DNA from: Burkholderiaceae bacterium
GTDB lineage: Bacteria; Pseudomonadota; Gammaproteobacteria; Burkholderiales; Burkholderiaceae_E
DNA length: 49,403 nucleotides
Assembly: GCA_024637395.1 (NCBI GenBank)
Contig: JAGXFG010000082.1
Coordinates: forward strand, 1 to 49,403
Reading direction: 5' to 3'
Positions 20,930 through 29,875 of the stretch are shown here, piece by piece (position 1 is the first letter of the stretch; each line of letters starts with the position of its first letter). A program made the position numbers and the translations under genes. The notes below the pieces were generated by a model, which worked only from the letters and a program-made list of their open reading frames with translations, did not search any database and had not been told where the DNA came from.

Positions 20930-22851
20930 GATCCCTGCGCTCCTGTACCGAACTTCATCACCGTGCCGACGCCACCCGCGGCCATCGAACCAAGTTTCAA
21001 CGTGACCTCGGTGCCCTGGCCCGGGGTCGAGCTGACCTCGAGCTCCGCGCCGACGCGCTGCGCCCGCTCGAGCATTATCCGCAGGCCGACGTGGGTCTCG
21101 CGGTCGAACACGTCATCGAACTCGAAACCACAACCGTTGTCACGCACCCGAAAGCGCCACACCGGCTCCTGCTCGACTTCGATGCTCACCAGCGACGCCC
21201 CGGAGTGCTTGCGCACATTGGACAAGGCCTCCTGGATTACGTGCAGCACCTGGATCTGGACTTCAGGTGGCAGCGGCATGCCGTTGCCGCTGATCGCAAG
21301 GCTGGTCGGCAGTGAGGTCTGGTGCTCGAATTTCGTCAGTGTCGACCGGATCGCCCGTTCGATGTCCTCGGTGTGGGTCCGGGTGCGGAAGTGGACCAGC
21401 AGTTCGCGCACGTCGCTGTTGCTCTCACGCACCCCGGCATCGATCTCATCTACCACCATGGCGATCGCCGCCTCATCGCCCGCCGCCAGAGCATCACGCA
21501 AGAGCTTTACCTGGATCTTGAGGAACGCGAGCGACTGGGCAATCGAGTCGTGCAGCTCCTGCGCCAGCATCGAACGCTCCTCGAAGACCGCGGCGTGCCG
21601 AGCTTCGTCGCCCAGGCGCAGGCTCTCGATCGCCGCCGCGAGGTGGCTCGCCATTGCCTGCAGCAGGCTGCGCTCCTCGTCGGTCAGCTCGCGCTGCGCG
21701 CGATAGAAGAGGTCGATCTCCCCGACCATTCGCTGCTGCGAGCGCACCGGCACCGAGACCACCGTGGCAAACCCGGCTTGCGCACAGTTGTTGCGTTGCG
21801 GGCGCGGCTCGCCGTGCACCGGGATCACGCGCAATCCCGCTTCCTGATCAGCGACTCCGCACTGGCACTGGCCGACGTGCAGGCAGCGCTCCTCTTCGAC
21901 CATCGTTGGCGGCAGGCCCTCGCTGGCCAGCAGCATCAGGCGCTGGTTGGAGGCGTCCGACCAGCGGACCGCAGCAGCGTCGGCGCCGGCAATCCTCCTG
22001 ATCCGGCCGGCGAATCCGCCCGCCAAACCCTCGAGCGTTCCTGCTTCCGCCACCAGCGAGCTTATTTCGTAGAGCGACTCCAGGCGCCGTTTCTGCTGGG
22101 CCAGGCTGGCCGTCTTCTGCGCGACTCTCCCTTCGAGGTCGCTGTACAACTCCTCCAGCGCCGCGGCCATCTCGTTGAAGCCAGAGGCCAGCGTGCCCAG
22201 TTCATCGCCCGAATCGATTTCGACCCGGGCATCGAATTCACTGCGCCTGATCCGCCCGGTTGCCTCCGTCAGCCGGCTGAGCGGCTCCAGCAGGAAGAGG
22301 TGCAACGCGTAGGCCGTGGTGATAGTGGTCACGACAACCAGCCCCAGCATGAACATCTGCACGCCATGCAGGATCGCGGTCCAGCGCGCGAGGTGGGCTT
22401 CGATCGAGGCCACGAAGCGGTCAATCAGCGCGACGAACCCGTCGGCCTCTGCCAGGCCGACCGTGCCGGTGCTGCCATCAGCCGGAGCCCAGCGCGGTTG
22501 CAGTTCCTGCCAGCGGCTATTCACCCGGGCAAAGGCGGCGCTAACCTGCGTATCCCAGGGAACGATCAGCGGCCGTGACGGATCGCCCGCCTTCAGGGCG
22601 GCCAGATTGCTCCTGAAACGCGCGGCCTGGATGGCCAGCGCGTCCTTTTCGCCATGCGCGGCGAGCAGTGCGATCCGATAGGTGGCCATGCGCATGCGGC
22701 CAGCCTCGTTGATCGCAGCAGCACCGCCCTCGAGCTGCCAGGTGACCCAAAGAGTCAGCCCGATCGAGCACAGGGCCGCGACCAGCAGCCCGGCGCCAAT
22801 CAATGCCAGCTTCGCCGCGATCGAGCGAAAAGACGGTCCCATGGGTGACAT
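20926..22851 (-). CDS. narX: Nitrate/nitrite sensor histidine kinase
   Basis: NarX senses periplasmic nitrate and phosphorylates NarL. The 641-residue product has membrane segments at about 11-35 and 166-188 flanking a periplasmic sensor with the nitrate-binding P-box (INEAGRMRMATYRIALL, about 47-63). A HAMP domain (about 189-240) and a GAF-like central module (about 265-415) follow; the module contains C323, C329, C331 and C356. The HisKA_3-type kinase has H434 in QELHDSIAQSL, then N and G boxes (EALSNVRKHSGA, DNGCGFEF). A second ATG three codons in is possible. It overlaps narL by 3 bp. Confidence 0.95.
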   Translation of the reverse strand: MSPMGPSFRSIAAKLALIGAGLLVAALCSIGLTLWVTWQLEGGAAAINEAGRMRMATYRIALLAAHGEKDALAIQAARFRSNLAALKAGDPSRPLIVPWDTQVSAAFARVNSRWQELQPRWAPADGSTGTVGLAEADGFVALIDRFVASIEAHLARWTAILHGVQMFMLGLVVVTTITTAYALHLFLLEPLSRLTEATGRIRRSEFDARVEIDSGDELGTLASGFNEMAAALEELYSDLEGRVAQKTASLAQQKRRLESLYEISSLVAEAGTLEGLAGGFAGRIRRIAGADAAAVRWSDASNQRLMLLASEGLPPTMVEEERCLHVGQCQCGVADQEAGLRVIPVHGEPRPQRNNCAQAGFATVVSVPVRSQQRMVGEIDLFYRAQRELTDEERSLLQAMASHLAAAIESLRLGDEARHAAVFEERSMLAQELHDSIAQSLAFLKIQVKLLRDALAAGDEAAIAMVVDEIDAGVRESNSDVRELLVHFRTRTHTEDIERAIRSTLTKFEHQTSLPTSLAISGNGMPLPPEVQIQVLHVIQEALSNVRKHSGASLVSIEVEQEPVWRFRVRDNGCGFEFDDVFDRETHVGLRIMLERAQRVGAELEVSSTPGQGTEVTLKLGSMAAGGVGTVMKFGTGAQGS

Positions 22852-22930
22852 TCTATGCGCCGGCGAGCGCTCCGGCGTCGCCCACGGCAGTGGCAGGCAA
22901 TGAGCGTCGGCCTGGCGGCCTGGCCCTGGA

Positions 22931-23176
22931 TCAGTGCATCGTCAGCGGGTGGTGCATCAGCCCGTCGAATCGCCCCAGGAAGGCGTCGAGCTCATCGGTA
23001 CTGGTTTCGCGCGCGATCATTTCCTCGACGTCCTGGCGAAAGCTTTCGGCCAGGGTGCCGCCAAGATACATCTCCCGGCGCTGCGACTTGTCCATGATCT
23101 CGAAACCGCCGAACTCGCCCGCCGCGTCCTTGAACTCGACGACACAATAGTGGGGGCTGTTGTAGATCATGTTCAT
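22931..23176 (-). CDS. DUF3567 family protein
   Basis: This 81-residue protein starts with MNMIYNSPHYCVVEF and contains GGFEIMDKSQRREMYL and a DVEEMIARE helix, which match the small DUF3567 family as I recall it from Betaproteobacteria. No function is known. It has no signal peptide or membrane segment. It sits alone between narX and trkH, 79 bp before the narX start. Family assignment is by recall of the sequence pattern. Confidence 0.75.
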   Translation of the reverse strand: MNMIYNSPHYCVVEFKDAAGEFGGFEIMDKSQRREMYLGGTLAESFRQDVEEMIARETSTDELDAFLGRFDGLMHHPLTMH

Positions 23177-23308
23177 GACTGGCGTCCTGACGCTGGTTCG
23201 AGGCCAGTGTCAGCGATGGGACTTCCCATGTCCCGCTCCGACCGACGATCGACGCGCTACAACCGACGAACGCGGGTCCGCGACGCTCAACCAGCCATGG
23301 CGGAGCCG

Positions 23309-24769
23309 TCAGCGGCGCCAGAAGGCCGCGGTGAAGATGACCGCGAAGGTCAGCAACTCCAGTCGCCCGGCGATCATCGCGATCGCCAGCACCCAGGTCT
23401 GGAAGTCACTGAGGTGCGCGTAGTTGCCGCTCGGCCCGAGCATGCCCAGCGCCGGACCGATGTTGTTGACGATCGAGACGACCCCGGTCACCGAGGAGAG
23501 GAAGTCGAGCCCCGTGGCGAGCATCACGAAGGTCAGAATCGTGATCGTCGCTCCGTAGAGCAGCATGAAGCCGAGGACCGCGAGGACGACCTTGGTGTCG
23601 ATCACCTGACCGTTGATCGTCAGTGGCTTGATCTGCTTCGGGTGCACGATGCGCGCCAGTTCGCGTTTGGTCTGCTTGAGCAGGATCAGCGCACGAATCA
23701 TCTTGATGCCGCCGCCGGTCGACCCGGCAGATGAGGCGATGGTGCCCAGGAACAGGATCCAGGCGCTCGCGAAGATCGGCCAGATGCTGTAGTCGGTGCT
23801 GGCATAACCGGTCGAGGTGCCGAGCGCCACCGCGTTGAACAGCGCGTGACGCAGCGCCAACCACAGATCAGGATAGAGGTGCTCGTGGTCCCAGAGAAAC
23901 AGCGCGATCCCGAGACCGCTCAGCAGGATCAGGGTCCAGCTCGCGAAGGCCTCGTTGTCGTGCAGGTAGACCTTGAGTGAGCGCTGCCGCAACGCGCTGA
24001 AATGGGTTGCGAAATTGGTGACCGCGATCATCATGAAGACTGCCAGCACGACCTCGAGGCCCACCGAGTTGAAACTCTCGATGCTGCCGTCGCGGGTCGA
24101 GAAGCCGCCCAGCGCCAGCGCCGAGAAGGCGTGCGCAACCGCGTCGAACCATTCCATCCCTACCAGGCGCAGCGCCAGGATGCACAGCGCGGTGAGCGAG
24201 GCGTAGATCAGCCACAGATATTTGGCGGTCTGCGTGATCCGCGGCGTGAGCTTGCCCTCCTTCATCGGCCCCGGGGTCTCGGCCTTGAAGAGCTGCATTC
24301 CGCCAACGCCGAGCAGCGGCAGGATCGCCACCGCCAGCACGATAATCCCCATGCCGCCGTACCACTGCAGGGCGTGGCGCCAGATGTTGATCGACTGCGG
24401 CAGATACTCGAGGCCGGTGATCACCGTGGCTCCGGTGGTAGTCAGCCCCGAAGTCGCCTCGAAGAACGCATCCGTGACGCTCATGCCAGGCAGCGCAAGC
24501 AGGAACGGCACCGCGGCCATCCCGGTCATCGAGAACCAGCCGAGCACGACCAGCAGGCAGCCTTCGCGCGGATGCAGTTCGCGCTTGCCGTGTCGGGTGG
24601 CGAGATGAAGCGCCAGGCCCGCCGTGAAAGACCCGGCCCCCGCAACCACGAAACTCGAGTGCACTCCGTCCTGGACTGCCAGCGACCAGGCGAGCGGCAG
24701 CGCGAAGGTGGCGGCAAACACCATCCACAGTCCGCCCAGCACGTGGGCGATCGCGGCAATCCTGTTCAT
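23309..24769 (-). CDS. trkH: Trk potassium uptake membrane subunit
   Basis: TrkH forms the potassium channel of the Trk system in the inner membrane. The 486-residue product has repeated M1-P-M2 units with selectivity-filter-like segments ATSGLTTTGATVITG (near residue 105), FSALALGGFSTRDGS, NAVALGTSTGYAST, and a last one around VVSIVNNIGPALG. SAGSTGGGIKMIR is the conserved intramembrane-loop region. It lies 39 bp after trkA, its regulatory partner. The nearest upstream genes are ntrX and ntrY, a linkage also known in other Proteobacteria. Confidence 0.96.
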   Translation of the reverse strand: MNRIAAIAHVLGGLWMVFAATFALPLAWSLAVQDGVHSSFVVAGAGSFTAGLALHLATRHGKRELHPREGCLLVVLGWFSMTGMAAVPFLLALPGMSVTDAFFEATSGLTTTGATVITGLEYLPQSINIWRHALQWYGGMGIIVLAVAILPLLGVGGMQLFKAETPGPMKEGKLTPRITQTAKYLWLIYASLTALCILALRLVGMEWFDAVAHAFSALALGGFSTRDGSIESFNSVGLEVVLAVFMMIAVTNFATHFSALRQRSLKVYLHDNEAFASWTLILLSGLGIALFLWDHEHLYPDLWLALRHALFNAVALGTSTGYASTDYSIWPIFASAWILFLGTIASSAGSTGGGIKMIRALILLKQTKRELARIVHPKQIKPLTINGQVIDTKVVLAVLGFMLLYGATITILTFVMLATGLDFLSSVTGVVSIVNNIGPALGMLGPSGNYAHLSDFQTWVLAIAMIAGRLELLTFAVIFTAAFWRR

Positions 24770-24808
24770 CGTCTATTGGTGGCGGTATGCAAGTGAGGGG
24801 GTGCTGGC

Positions 24809-26200
24809 TCAGAAGAATCCGACGCCGACCTGGAACAGCTTCTCAACCTTGGGCAGGGTGCGCTTGTTGGTGACGAACACTATGACATGATCCTCGGACT
24901 CGATCACCGTGTCGTGGTGGGCAATGATCACCTGCGAGGGCTGGCCGTCGCCGCCGCGCACGATCGCGCCGATCATCGCATCCTTGGGCAGGTCGATCTC
25001 GTCGATCCTGCGCCCGACCACCTTGGACGACTTGGTGTCGCCATGGGCAATCGCCTCGAGCGCCTCGGCCGCCCCGCGACGCAGCGAATGCACCGCCACG
25101 ACGTCGCCGCGGCGCACGTGCTTGAGCAACCCGCCGATGGTCGTCTGGGCCGGCACTACCGCGATGTCGATCTGGCTGCCCTGCATCAGATCGGCGTAGG
25201 CCTGGCGGTTGATCAGCGCGATCACCCGGCGCGCGCCCATGCGCTTGGCGAGCATGCACGTCATGATGTTGGTTTCGTCGTCGCTGGTCAGCGCGACGAA
25301 CAGGTCGGTTTCGGCAACGCCCTCGTCGAGCAGCAGGTCCTCGTTGGTCGAGTCGCCGTTGAGCACCACGGCCGACGATGGCAGCTCGCTGGCGAGATAC
25401 TCGCAGCGGCGCCGATCGACTTCGATGACCTTGATGTTGTAGCTGGCGCCCAGGGCACGCGCCAGGCGCAGGCCGATGTTGCCGCCGCCGGCGATTATCA
25501 CCCGGCGCACCGGTTTCTCGACGCGGCGCAGATCAGTGAGTGCGGTGCGGATGTGTTCCGCCGCGGCCAGCATGAATACCTCGTCGCCGGGCTCGATCAT
25601 CGCTTCGCCGTCGGGGCGAACCGGCCGGTCGCCGCGGAATATCGCCACCACCCGCATATCGACCTTGGGGTGGTGCTTGCGCAGGTCACTCACCGGATGC
25701 GACACCAGCGGCCCGCCGGCGTACGCGCGCACCGCGACCAGGCAGACCCGCCCTTCCGCGAACTCGAGCACCTGCAAGGCTTCGGGGAACTGGATCAGCT
25801 TGCGGACGTAGTCGGTGACCGTCTGCTCCGGACAGATCAGGTGGTCGACCTGGAAGCCGTCGACGCCGACGATCTCGCGGTGATCGAGGAACTCCGGCGC
25901 CCTGATCCGCGCGATGCGGGTAGGGACGTTGAACACCTTCGCCGCCAGCTGGCACGCGACCAGGTTGGTCTCGTCGCGCGCGGCGGTCGCGATGAGCATG
26001 TCGGCATCCTCCGCTCCCGCCGCCAGCAGAACCGGAACGTGGGTGCCATTGCCGACCACCGTGCGCAGGTCAAGCCGATCCTGCAGTTCGTTGAGCTGCC
26101 GCAGATTGGTGTCGATGACGGTGATGTCGTTGCGCTCGGAGACCAGGTTTTCGGCGACCGACACGCCAACCCTTCCTGCGCCAAGGATTATGATTTTCAA
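24809..26200 (-). CDS. trkA: Trk potassium transporter regulatory NAD-binding protein
   Basis: TrkA is the cytoplasmic gating subunit for TrkH. The 463-residue product is a duplicated RCK protein: Rossmann domain 1 with GAGRVG at residues 7-12, an RCK_C domain near 140-220, Rossmann domain 2 starting at VIIAGGGNIGLRLA (about 235), and a second RCK_C domain to the end. The start is TTG, supported by the family start (KIIILGAGRVG) and by a 4-bp overlap with the ntrX stop codon. Confidence 0.95.
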   Translation of the reverse strand: MKIIILGAGRVGVSVAENLVSERNDITVIDTNLRQLNELQDRLDLRTVVGNGTHVPVLLAAGAEDADMLIATAARDETNLVACQLAAKVFNVPTRIARIRAPEFLDHREIVGVDGFQVDHLICPEQTVTDYVRKLIQFPEALQVLEFAEGRVCLVAVRAYAGGPLVSHPVSDLRKHHPKVDMRVVAIFRGDRPVRPDGEAMIEPGDEVFMLAAAEHIRTALTDLRRVEKPVRRVIIAGGGNIGLRLARALGASYNIKVIEVDRRRCEYLASELPSSAVVLNGDSTNEDLLLDEGVAETDLFVALTSDDETNIMTCMLAKRMGARRVIALINRQAYADLMQGSQIDIAVVPAQTTIGGLLKHVRRGDVVAVHSLRRGAAEALEAIAHGDTKSSKVVGRRIDEIDLPKDAMIGAIVRGGDGQPSQVIIAHHDTVIESEDHVIVFVTNKRTLPKVEKLFQVGVGFF

Positions 26201-26943
26201 GAATTGTTCTTGCGATATGCGCCGCCGGCAAGATCGATGCCGAGCTGCTTCAGCTTGCGATAAAGGTGGGTGCGCTCCAGCCCGGTGCGCTCCGCCACCC
26301 GGGTCATGCTGCCGTTCTCGCGGGTGAGGTGGTGTTCAAAGTAGGCGCGCTCGAAAGCGTCGCGGGCCTCGCGCAGCGGCAATTCCAGCGGCAGATCGGC
26401 AATGGCCACCGCAGCGGGCGTGCCACCCGGCCCCGACCCGACGCCATCGACGTCGAGCATTCCGCTATCGCCGCGACCGGCCATCCCCGGGGTGCCGCCC
26501 GGCGCGGACGAGTCCGACTGGTGGCGCTGCGCAGCCGGTGGCAAGCCATCCCTGAACAGCCGCCCGGTCAGTTGCTGTTCCCGACGGTTCAAACCTTTTT
26601 CCACCGCGCGCAGCAACTTCTGCATCGTGATCGGTTTTTCGAGAAAGTCGATGGCCCCGATCTTGGTCGCCTCGACGGCGGTATCGATCGTCGCGTGCCC
26701 CGACATCATGATCACCGGCATGGTGAGCTTGCCGCCGGCGGACCATTCCTTGAGCAGCGAGACCCCGTCGGTGTCAGGCATCCAGATGTCGAGCAGCACC
26801 AGGTCGAGGCGGTGTTCATCGCGCATCGCCCGCGCCTCGAGCGCGCTTTCGGCAAGCAATACCGTATGCCCCTCATCGCCGAGAATCTCGGAGAGCAGCT
26901 CGCGGATGCCGATTTCGTCGTCGACTACGAGGATGTCGGCCAT
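26197..26943 (-). CDS. ntrX: NtrX-like response regulator lacking the AAA+ domain
   Basis: The 248-residue product has a receiver domain (1-118; D8, D9, phospho-acceptor D52 in LLDIWMPDTDG; K-containing FLEKPIT). A Gly/Pro-rich linker (about 125-185) follows, then a Fis-type helix-turn-helix (about 200-240; ENGSMTRVAERTGLERTHLY). Standard NtrX (about 450 residues) has a sigma-54-interacting AAA+ domain between these parts. Here it is absent without any sign of a frameshift. The protein therefore probably binds DNA without acting as a sigma-54 activator. It is read with ntrY (32 bp gap) and overlaps trkA by 3 bp. Its targets are unknown; nitrogen or redox control is inferred from the family. 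Confidence 0.87.
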   Translation of the reverse strand: MADILVVDDEIGIRELLSEILGDEGHTVLLAESALEARAMRDEHRLDLVLLDIWMPDTDGVSLLKEWSAGGKLTMPVIMMSGHATIDTAVEATKIGAIDFLEKPITMQKLLRAVEKGLNRREQQLTGRLFRDGLPPAAQRHQSDSSAPGGTPGMAGRGDSGMLDVDGVGSGPGGTPAAVAIADLPLELPLREARDAFERAYFEHHLTRENGSMTRVAERTGLERTHLYRKLKQLGIDLAGGAYRKNNS

Positions 26944-26975
26944 AGGTGAATCTCAAATGGCATTTGCTTCATGTG

Positions 26976-29339
26976 CTAACTATTCTCCCCGCTTTTCGCG
27001 AGTTTCGTAAAGTGCAGGGACACTTGGGCCCCTCGAGCCGGTTCGCCGCCCAGGTTTGACGCGTCGATGCGGGCTCCATGCTCCTCGACAATCTTGCGCA
27101 CGATCGCCAGTCCCAGTCCGGTCCCCCGCGACTTGGTAGTCACGTAGGGTTCGAAAATGCGGCCCAGCACTGCCGGCGCAAATCCCGGGCCATTGTCGCG
27201 CACCTGCAGCCGCACCGTGCGCACACCGGCCTGCGACTCGATGGCGGCGGTCGAGAGCACCACTTCCGCCGATTCGGATTTGCTGACGGCCTCGAGCGAA
27301 TTCTTGACCAGATTGTGCACTACCTGGCGCAATTGTCCGCCGTCTGCCAAGACTAGCGGCAGGGCGGGGTCCAGTTCGACCCGCAGCTGGGCGCCGACTT
27401 CCGCTCCGGCATAGAGCCGTGCCACTTCCTCGACGAGTTCATTGAGATCGAGCGGCGCCAGCACCGCTGACGGCAGCCGGGCATAGTCGCGGAATTCGTC
27501 GACCATCTGCTTGAGCGAGCTGACCTGCTGGATGATCGTCTTGGCGCTGCTTTCGAGCAGCTTGTCCTCGGCCGGCGGCAGGCGGCCGGCGAGCTTGGCG
27601 CGCAGCCGCTCAGTGGCCAGCTGGATCGGAGTAAGCGGGTTCATGATTTCATGGGCCAGGCGCCGCGCCACATCGGCCCAGGCCAGAGCCCTTTGCGCCG
27701 AGACCATCTCGGTGATGTCGTCGAACACGATCACGTATCCGACCCTTCGCTCCGGCAGTATCGACCCCCGGGCAAGAATCGCCTGCTCCGGGCTGAGCCC
27801 GGGGCCGAGGCGGACGCCGCCGCCAGCCGTGCCGGCGTCGGGCGACGCGCTCGCCAGCGCGCGCTTCAGTGCAAACTGGCGCTGCCAGCTGGCATCTCCG
27901 GCCTCCGCCAGCTCCTGGAACGCCAGCTGGATCTGCTCGGCAATTTGTCCCAGTCCGGGGATCTCGGTTATCGCCTTGCCCAGATGCTGGCCCAGGCCGG
28001 CCCCGAGGATGCGCTCGGCGCCCGCGTTGCCCAGCGTCAGGCGGAATTCCGAATCGAGCACCAGCACCCCGGCGGTGAGGTTGGCGAGCACGCTCTCGAG
28101 CCGGGCATTGGCGCGCTTGAGTTCGCGCTGATTGCGGTCGACCTGCTGACGGGCATCGGCGAGCTGGCGCATCATCGCGTTGAACGACTCGGTCAGGACC
28201 CCGAGTTCGTCGCGGCCGCTGTAGTTCTTCACCGGCCGGAAGTCGCCGCCAGCCACCGCGCGGGTGCCGGCGGCGAGCATCGATAGCGGCCCGGTGAGCC
28301 ACCCCGAGAGCAGGAACGCCGCGGCAATCGAAGCGAATGCAGTCAGGAAGAAGATCAGCGTCAGCGTGACGTAGAACAGGCGCTTGAGGCCGACCCGCGA
28401 TTCGAGCAGTTGCTGGTAGTCGTTGCGGCCCTGCGAGATCGCTTCGGCACTCTCGGCAAGTGCCCTCGAGACCGGCTGCAGCAGGTGCAGGTAGCGCCCG
28501 TCATCGGGCCGCTGGGCGGGCGCACCGATGGCCACGATGAGCCGCAGGCGCAGTCCGCCAGAGGTGCCCAGAGTTGGTTCGCGGACATCGGCACCCACCG
28601 GCGCCGGGGTCCCGGCCACCGGTTCGCCGGCGCCGCCGCGCGGCGCATCGGATTCGAACTCCGCCACCAATCGCGTCAGCCGGGCGCGGCGCATCATCTC
28701 GGCGCTCGGAAGATCCGGCACGACGCTGGCGAAACGTCCGCCGCTTGCGGTGATGATCCGGTTCGAGCCGGTAAGGATCAGCACATCCTGGAGCCCGTAT
28801 TGCTCGCGCATGCGCTGCAGCGCGAACGACCAGTTGTCGCGCGGCGTGTCGACAAGTTCCGCGGCCATTGCCCGGGCGGTGGTCGAGACATCCGAGCGCA
28901 TCGCGTCGAGCGTGGCGCGGCCGAGGTTGAGGCCCGAGTCAAGCGCGCGTTCCAGCGGCACGTCGAACCATGACTCAATCGAGCGGCCGACAAACTGGAC
29001 TGCCACGACGTACATCAGCAGCAACGGGACGATCGTCATTACCGTAAAGGACAGCGCCATCCGGGCCATCAGTCTCGCCCCGAAGACTCCGCGGCGGTAG
29101 CGCGACAGCAACCGGCGGGTCATCTCGAGCACCAGCAGGACCAGCCCGGCCCCGATGATCGCCGTCAACCAGAAGAGCAACTGGTAGCTGCCCTGGAACA
29201 GTTCGGTGTTGGAGGTCGCGGTCGCCAATAGCACCAGCAGCACCAGGGCCAACAGCACCGCGGCGAACAGCGACCAGCGCAACAAGCGCCCTACCGAGCT
29301 GTTTTCGGCGTCTCGGCTATGAACGGGAATCTCTTCCAT
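26976..29339 (-). CDS. ntrY: NtrY-like membrane sensor histidine kinase
   Basis: The 787-residue product has two N-terminal membrane segments (about 20-75), a third near 95-118, and a long extracytoplasmic region to about 320. A further segment (about 322-345) leads to HAMP (about 346-400), PAS (about 410-545), HisKA with H563 (RRLAHEIMNPLTPIQLA) and HATPase (about 650-780). This is the NtrY layout; the partner is the adjacent short NtrX. The chosen ATG makes a 49-bp overlap with the DUF4390 gene. No better start codon was found before the first membrane segment. The signal sensed is unknown. Confidence 0.92.
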   Translation of the reverse strand: MEEIPVHSRDAENSSVGRLLRWSLFAAVLLALVLLVLLATATSNTELFQGSYQLLFWLTAIIGAGLVLLVLEMTRRLLSRYRRGVFGARLMARMALSFTVMTIVPLLLMYVVAVQFVGRSIESWFDVPLERALDSGLNLGRATLDAMRSDVSTTARAMAAELVDTPRDNWSFALQRMREQYGLQDVLILTGSNRIITASGGRFASVVPDLPSAEMMRRARLTRLVAEFESDAPRGGAGEPVAGTPAPVGADVREPTLGTSGGLRLRLIVAIGAPAQRPDDGRYLHLLQPVSRALAESAEAISQGRNDYQQLLESRVGLKRLFYVTLTLIFFLTAFASIAAAFLLSGWLTGPLSMLAAGTRAVAGGDFRPVKNYSGRDELGVLTESFNAMMRQLADARQQVDRNQRELKRANARLESVLANLTAGVLVLDSEFRLTLGNAGAERILGAGLGQHLGKAITEIPGLGQIAEQIQLAFQELAEAGDASWQRQFALKRALASASPDAGTAGGGVRLGPGLSPEQAILARGSILPERRVGYVIVFDDITEMVSAQRALAWADVARRLAHEIMNPLTPIQLATERLRAKLAGRLPPAEDKLLESSAKTIIQQVSSLKQMVDEFRDYARLPSAVLAPLDLNELVEEVARLYAGAEVGAQLRVELDPALPLVLADGGQLRQVVHNLVKNSLEAVSKSESAEVVLSTAAIESQAGVRTVRLQVRDNGPGFAPAVLGRIFEPYVTTKSRGTGLGLAIVRKIVEEHGARIDASNLGGEPARGAQVSLHFTKLAKSGENS

Positions 29340-29875
29340 TCGGTCTGCAGGTTCCAGTCGCGGTTGGTAAGCGCCGTGATCTGGAAAGGTTTGGGAAGCT
29401 GGGTTGTGTCAAGGCGCAGGCGCAGCTGCGCCTCGTAGTTCGCGCCCGGTTTCAGATCTGCGACTTCCATCACGCGCCAACCGCGGATCAGCGACATCGC
29501 GTGCACCGCTTGATTTAGCGTCGGAAACTGGATTTGATAGGCGCCGATGACCAGGCGGTACTGGGATGTCAGGGGGTGGTAGGAAAGCCGATAGGTCCGG
29601 CTGGCGGTAACGGTGCGCTCATTCCACCAGTACCAGCGCGGCTTGACCAGCTGGAACTCGGCGACAAAATACAGCGCGACGCCGCGCTCGACCGCATCCT
29701 CGAGGCGCGGCGAAAGCGGCACCACGAAATCGGCGGACAACTGCCAAGCGTCGCCCTCGACGCTCGGTTCGATGCGCACGCTGGTGACCTCGATGACCTC
29801 TGAGCTGCGTGCTGCCGGCATCCCGCCCAACAGCACCGCCACCAGGGCCAGTGCCTGGGCGAGACGAAAAATCAC
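29291..29875 (-). CDS. DUF4390 family exported protein
   Basis: The 194-residue product begins with a signal peptide (about 1-24, AVLLGGMPAARSSE) and then a beta-rich domain with FVVPLSPRLEDAVERGVALYF and PRWYWWNERT, the pattern of DUF4390. It is probably periplasmic. No function is established. Position is conserved between rsmB and ntrY. The start overlaps the rsmB stop by 4 bp and the end overlaps ntrY by 49 bp, so it is in the same operon. A role linked to NtrY sensing is possible but only from context. Confidence 0.85.
   Translation of the reverse strand: MIFRLAQALALVAVLLGGMPAARSSEVIEVTSVRIEPSVEGDAWQLSADFVVPLSPRLEDAVERGVALYFVAEFQLVKPRWYWWNERTVTASRTYRLSYHPLTSQYRLVIGAYQIQFPTLNQAVHAMSLIRGWRVMEVADLKPGANYEAQLRLRLDTTQLPKPFQITALTNRDWNLQTEWKRFPFIAETPKTAR

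Noticed and set aside
23177-23308. Terminator between the DUF3567 gene and trkH
   Set aside because: Only short 5-6 bp imperfect stems were found, with no T-rich run.
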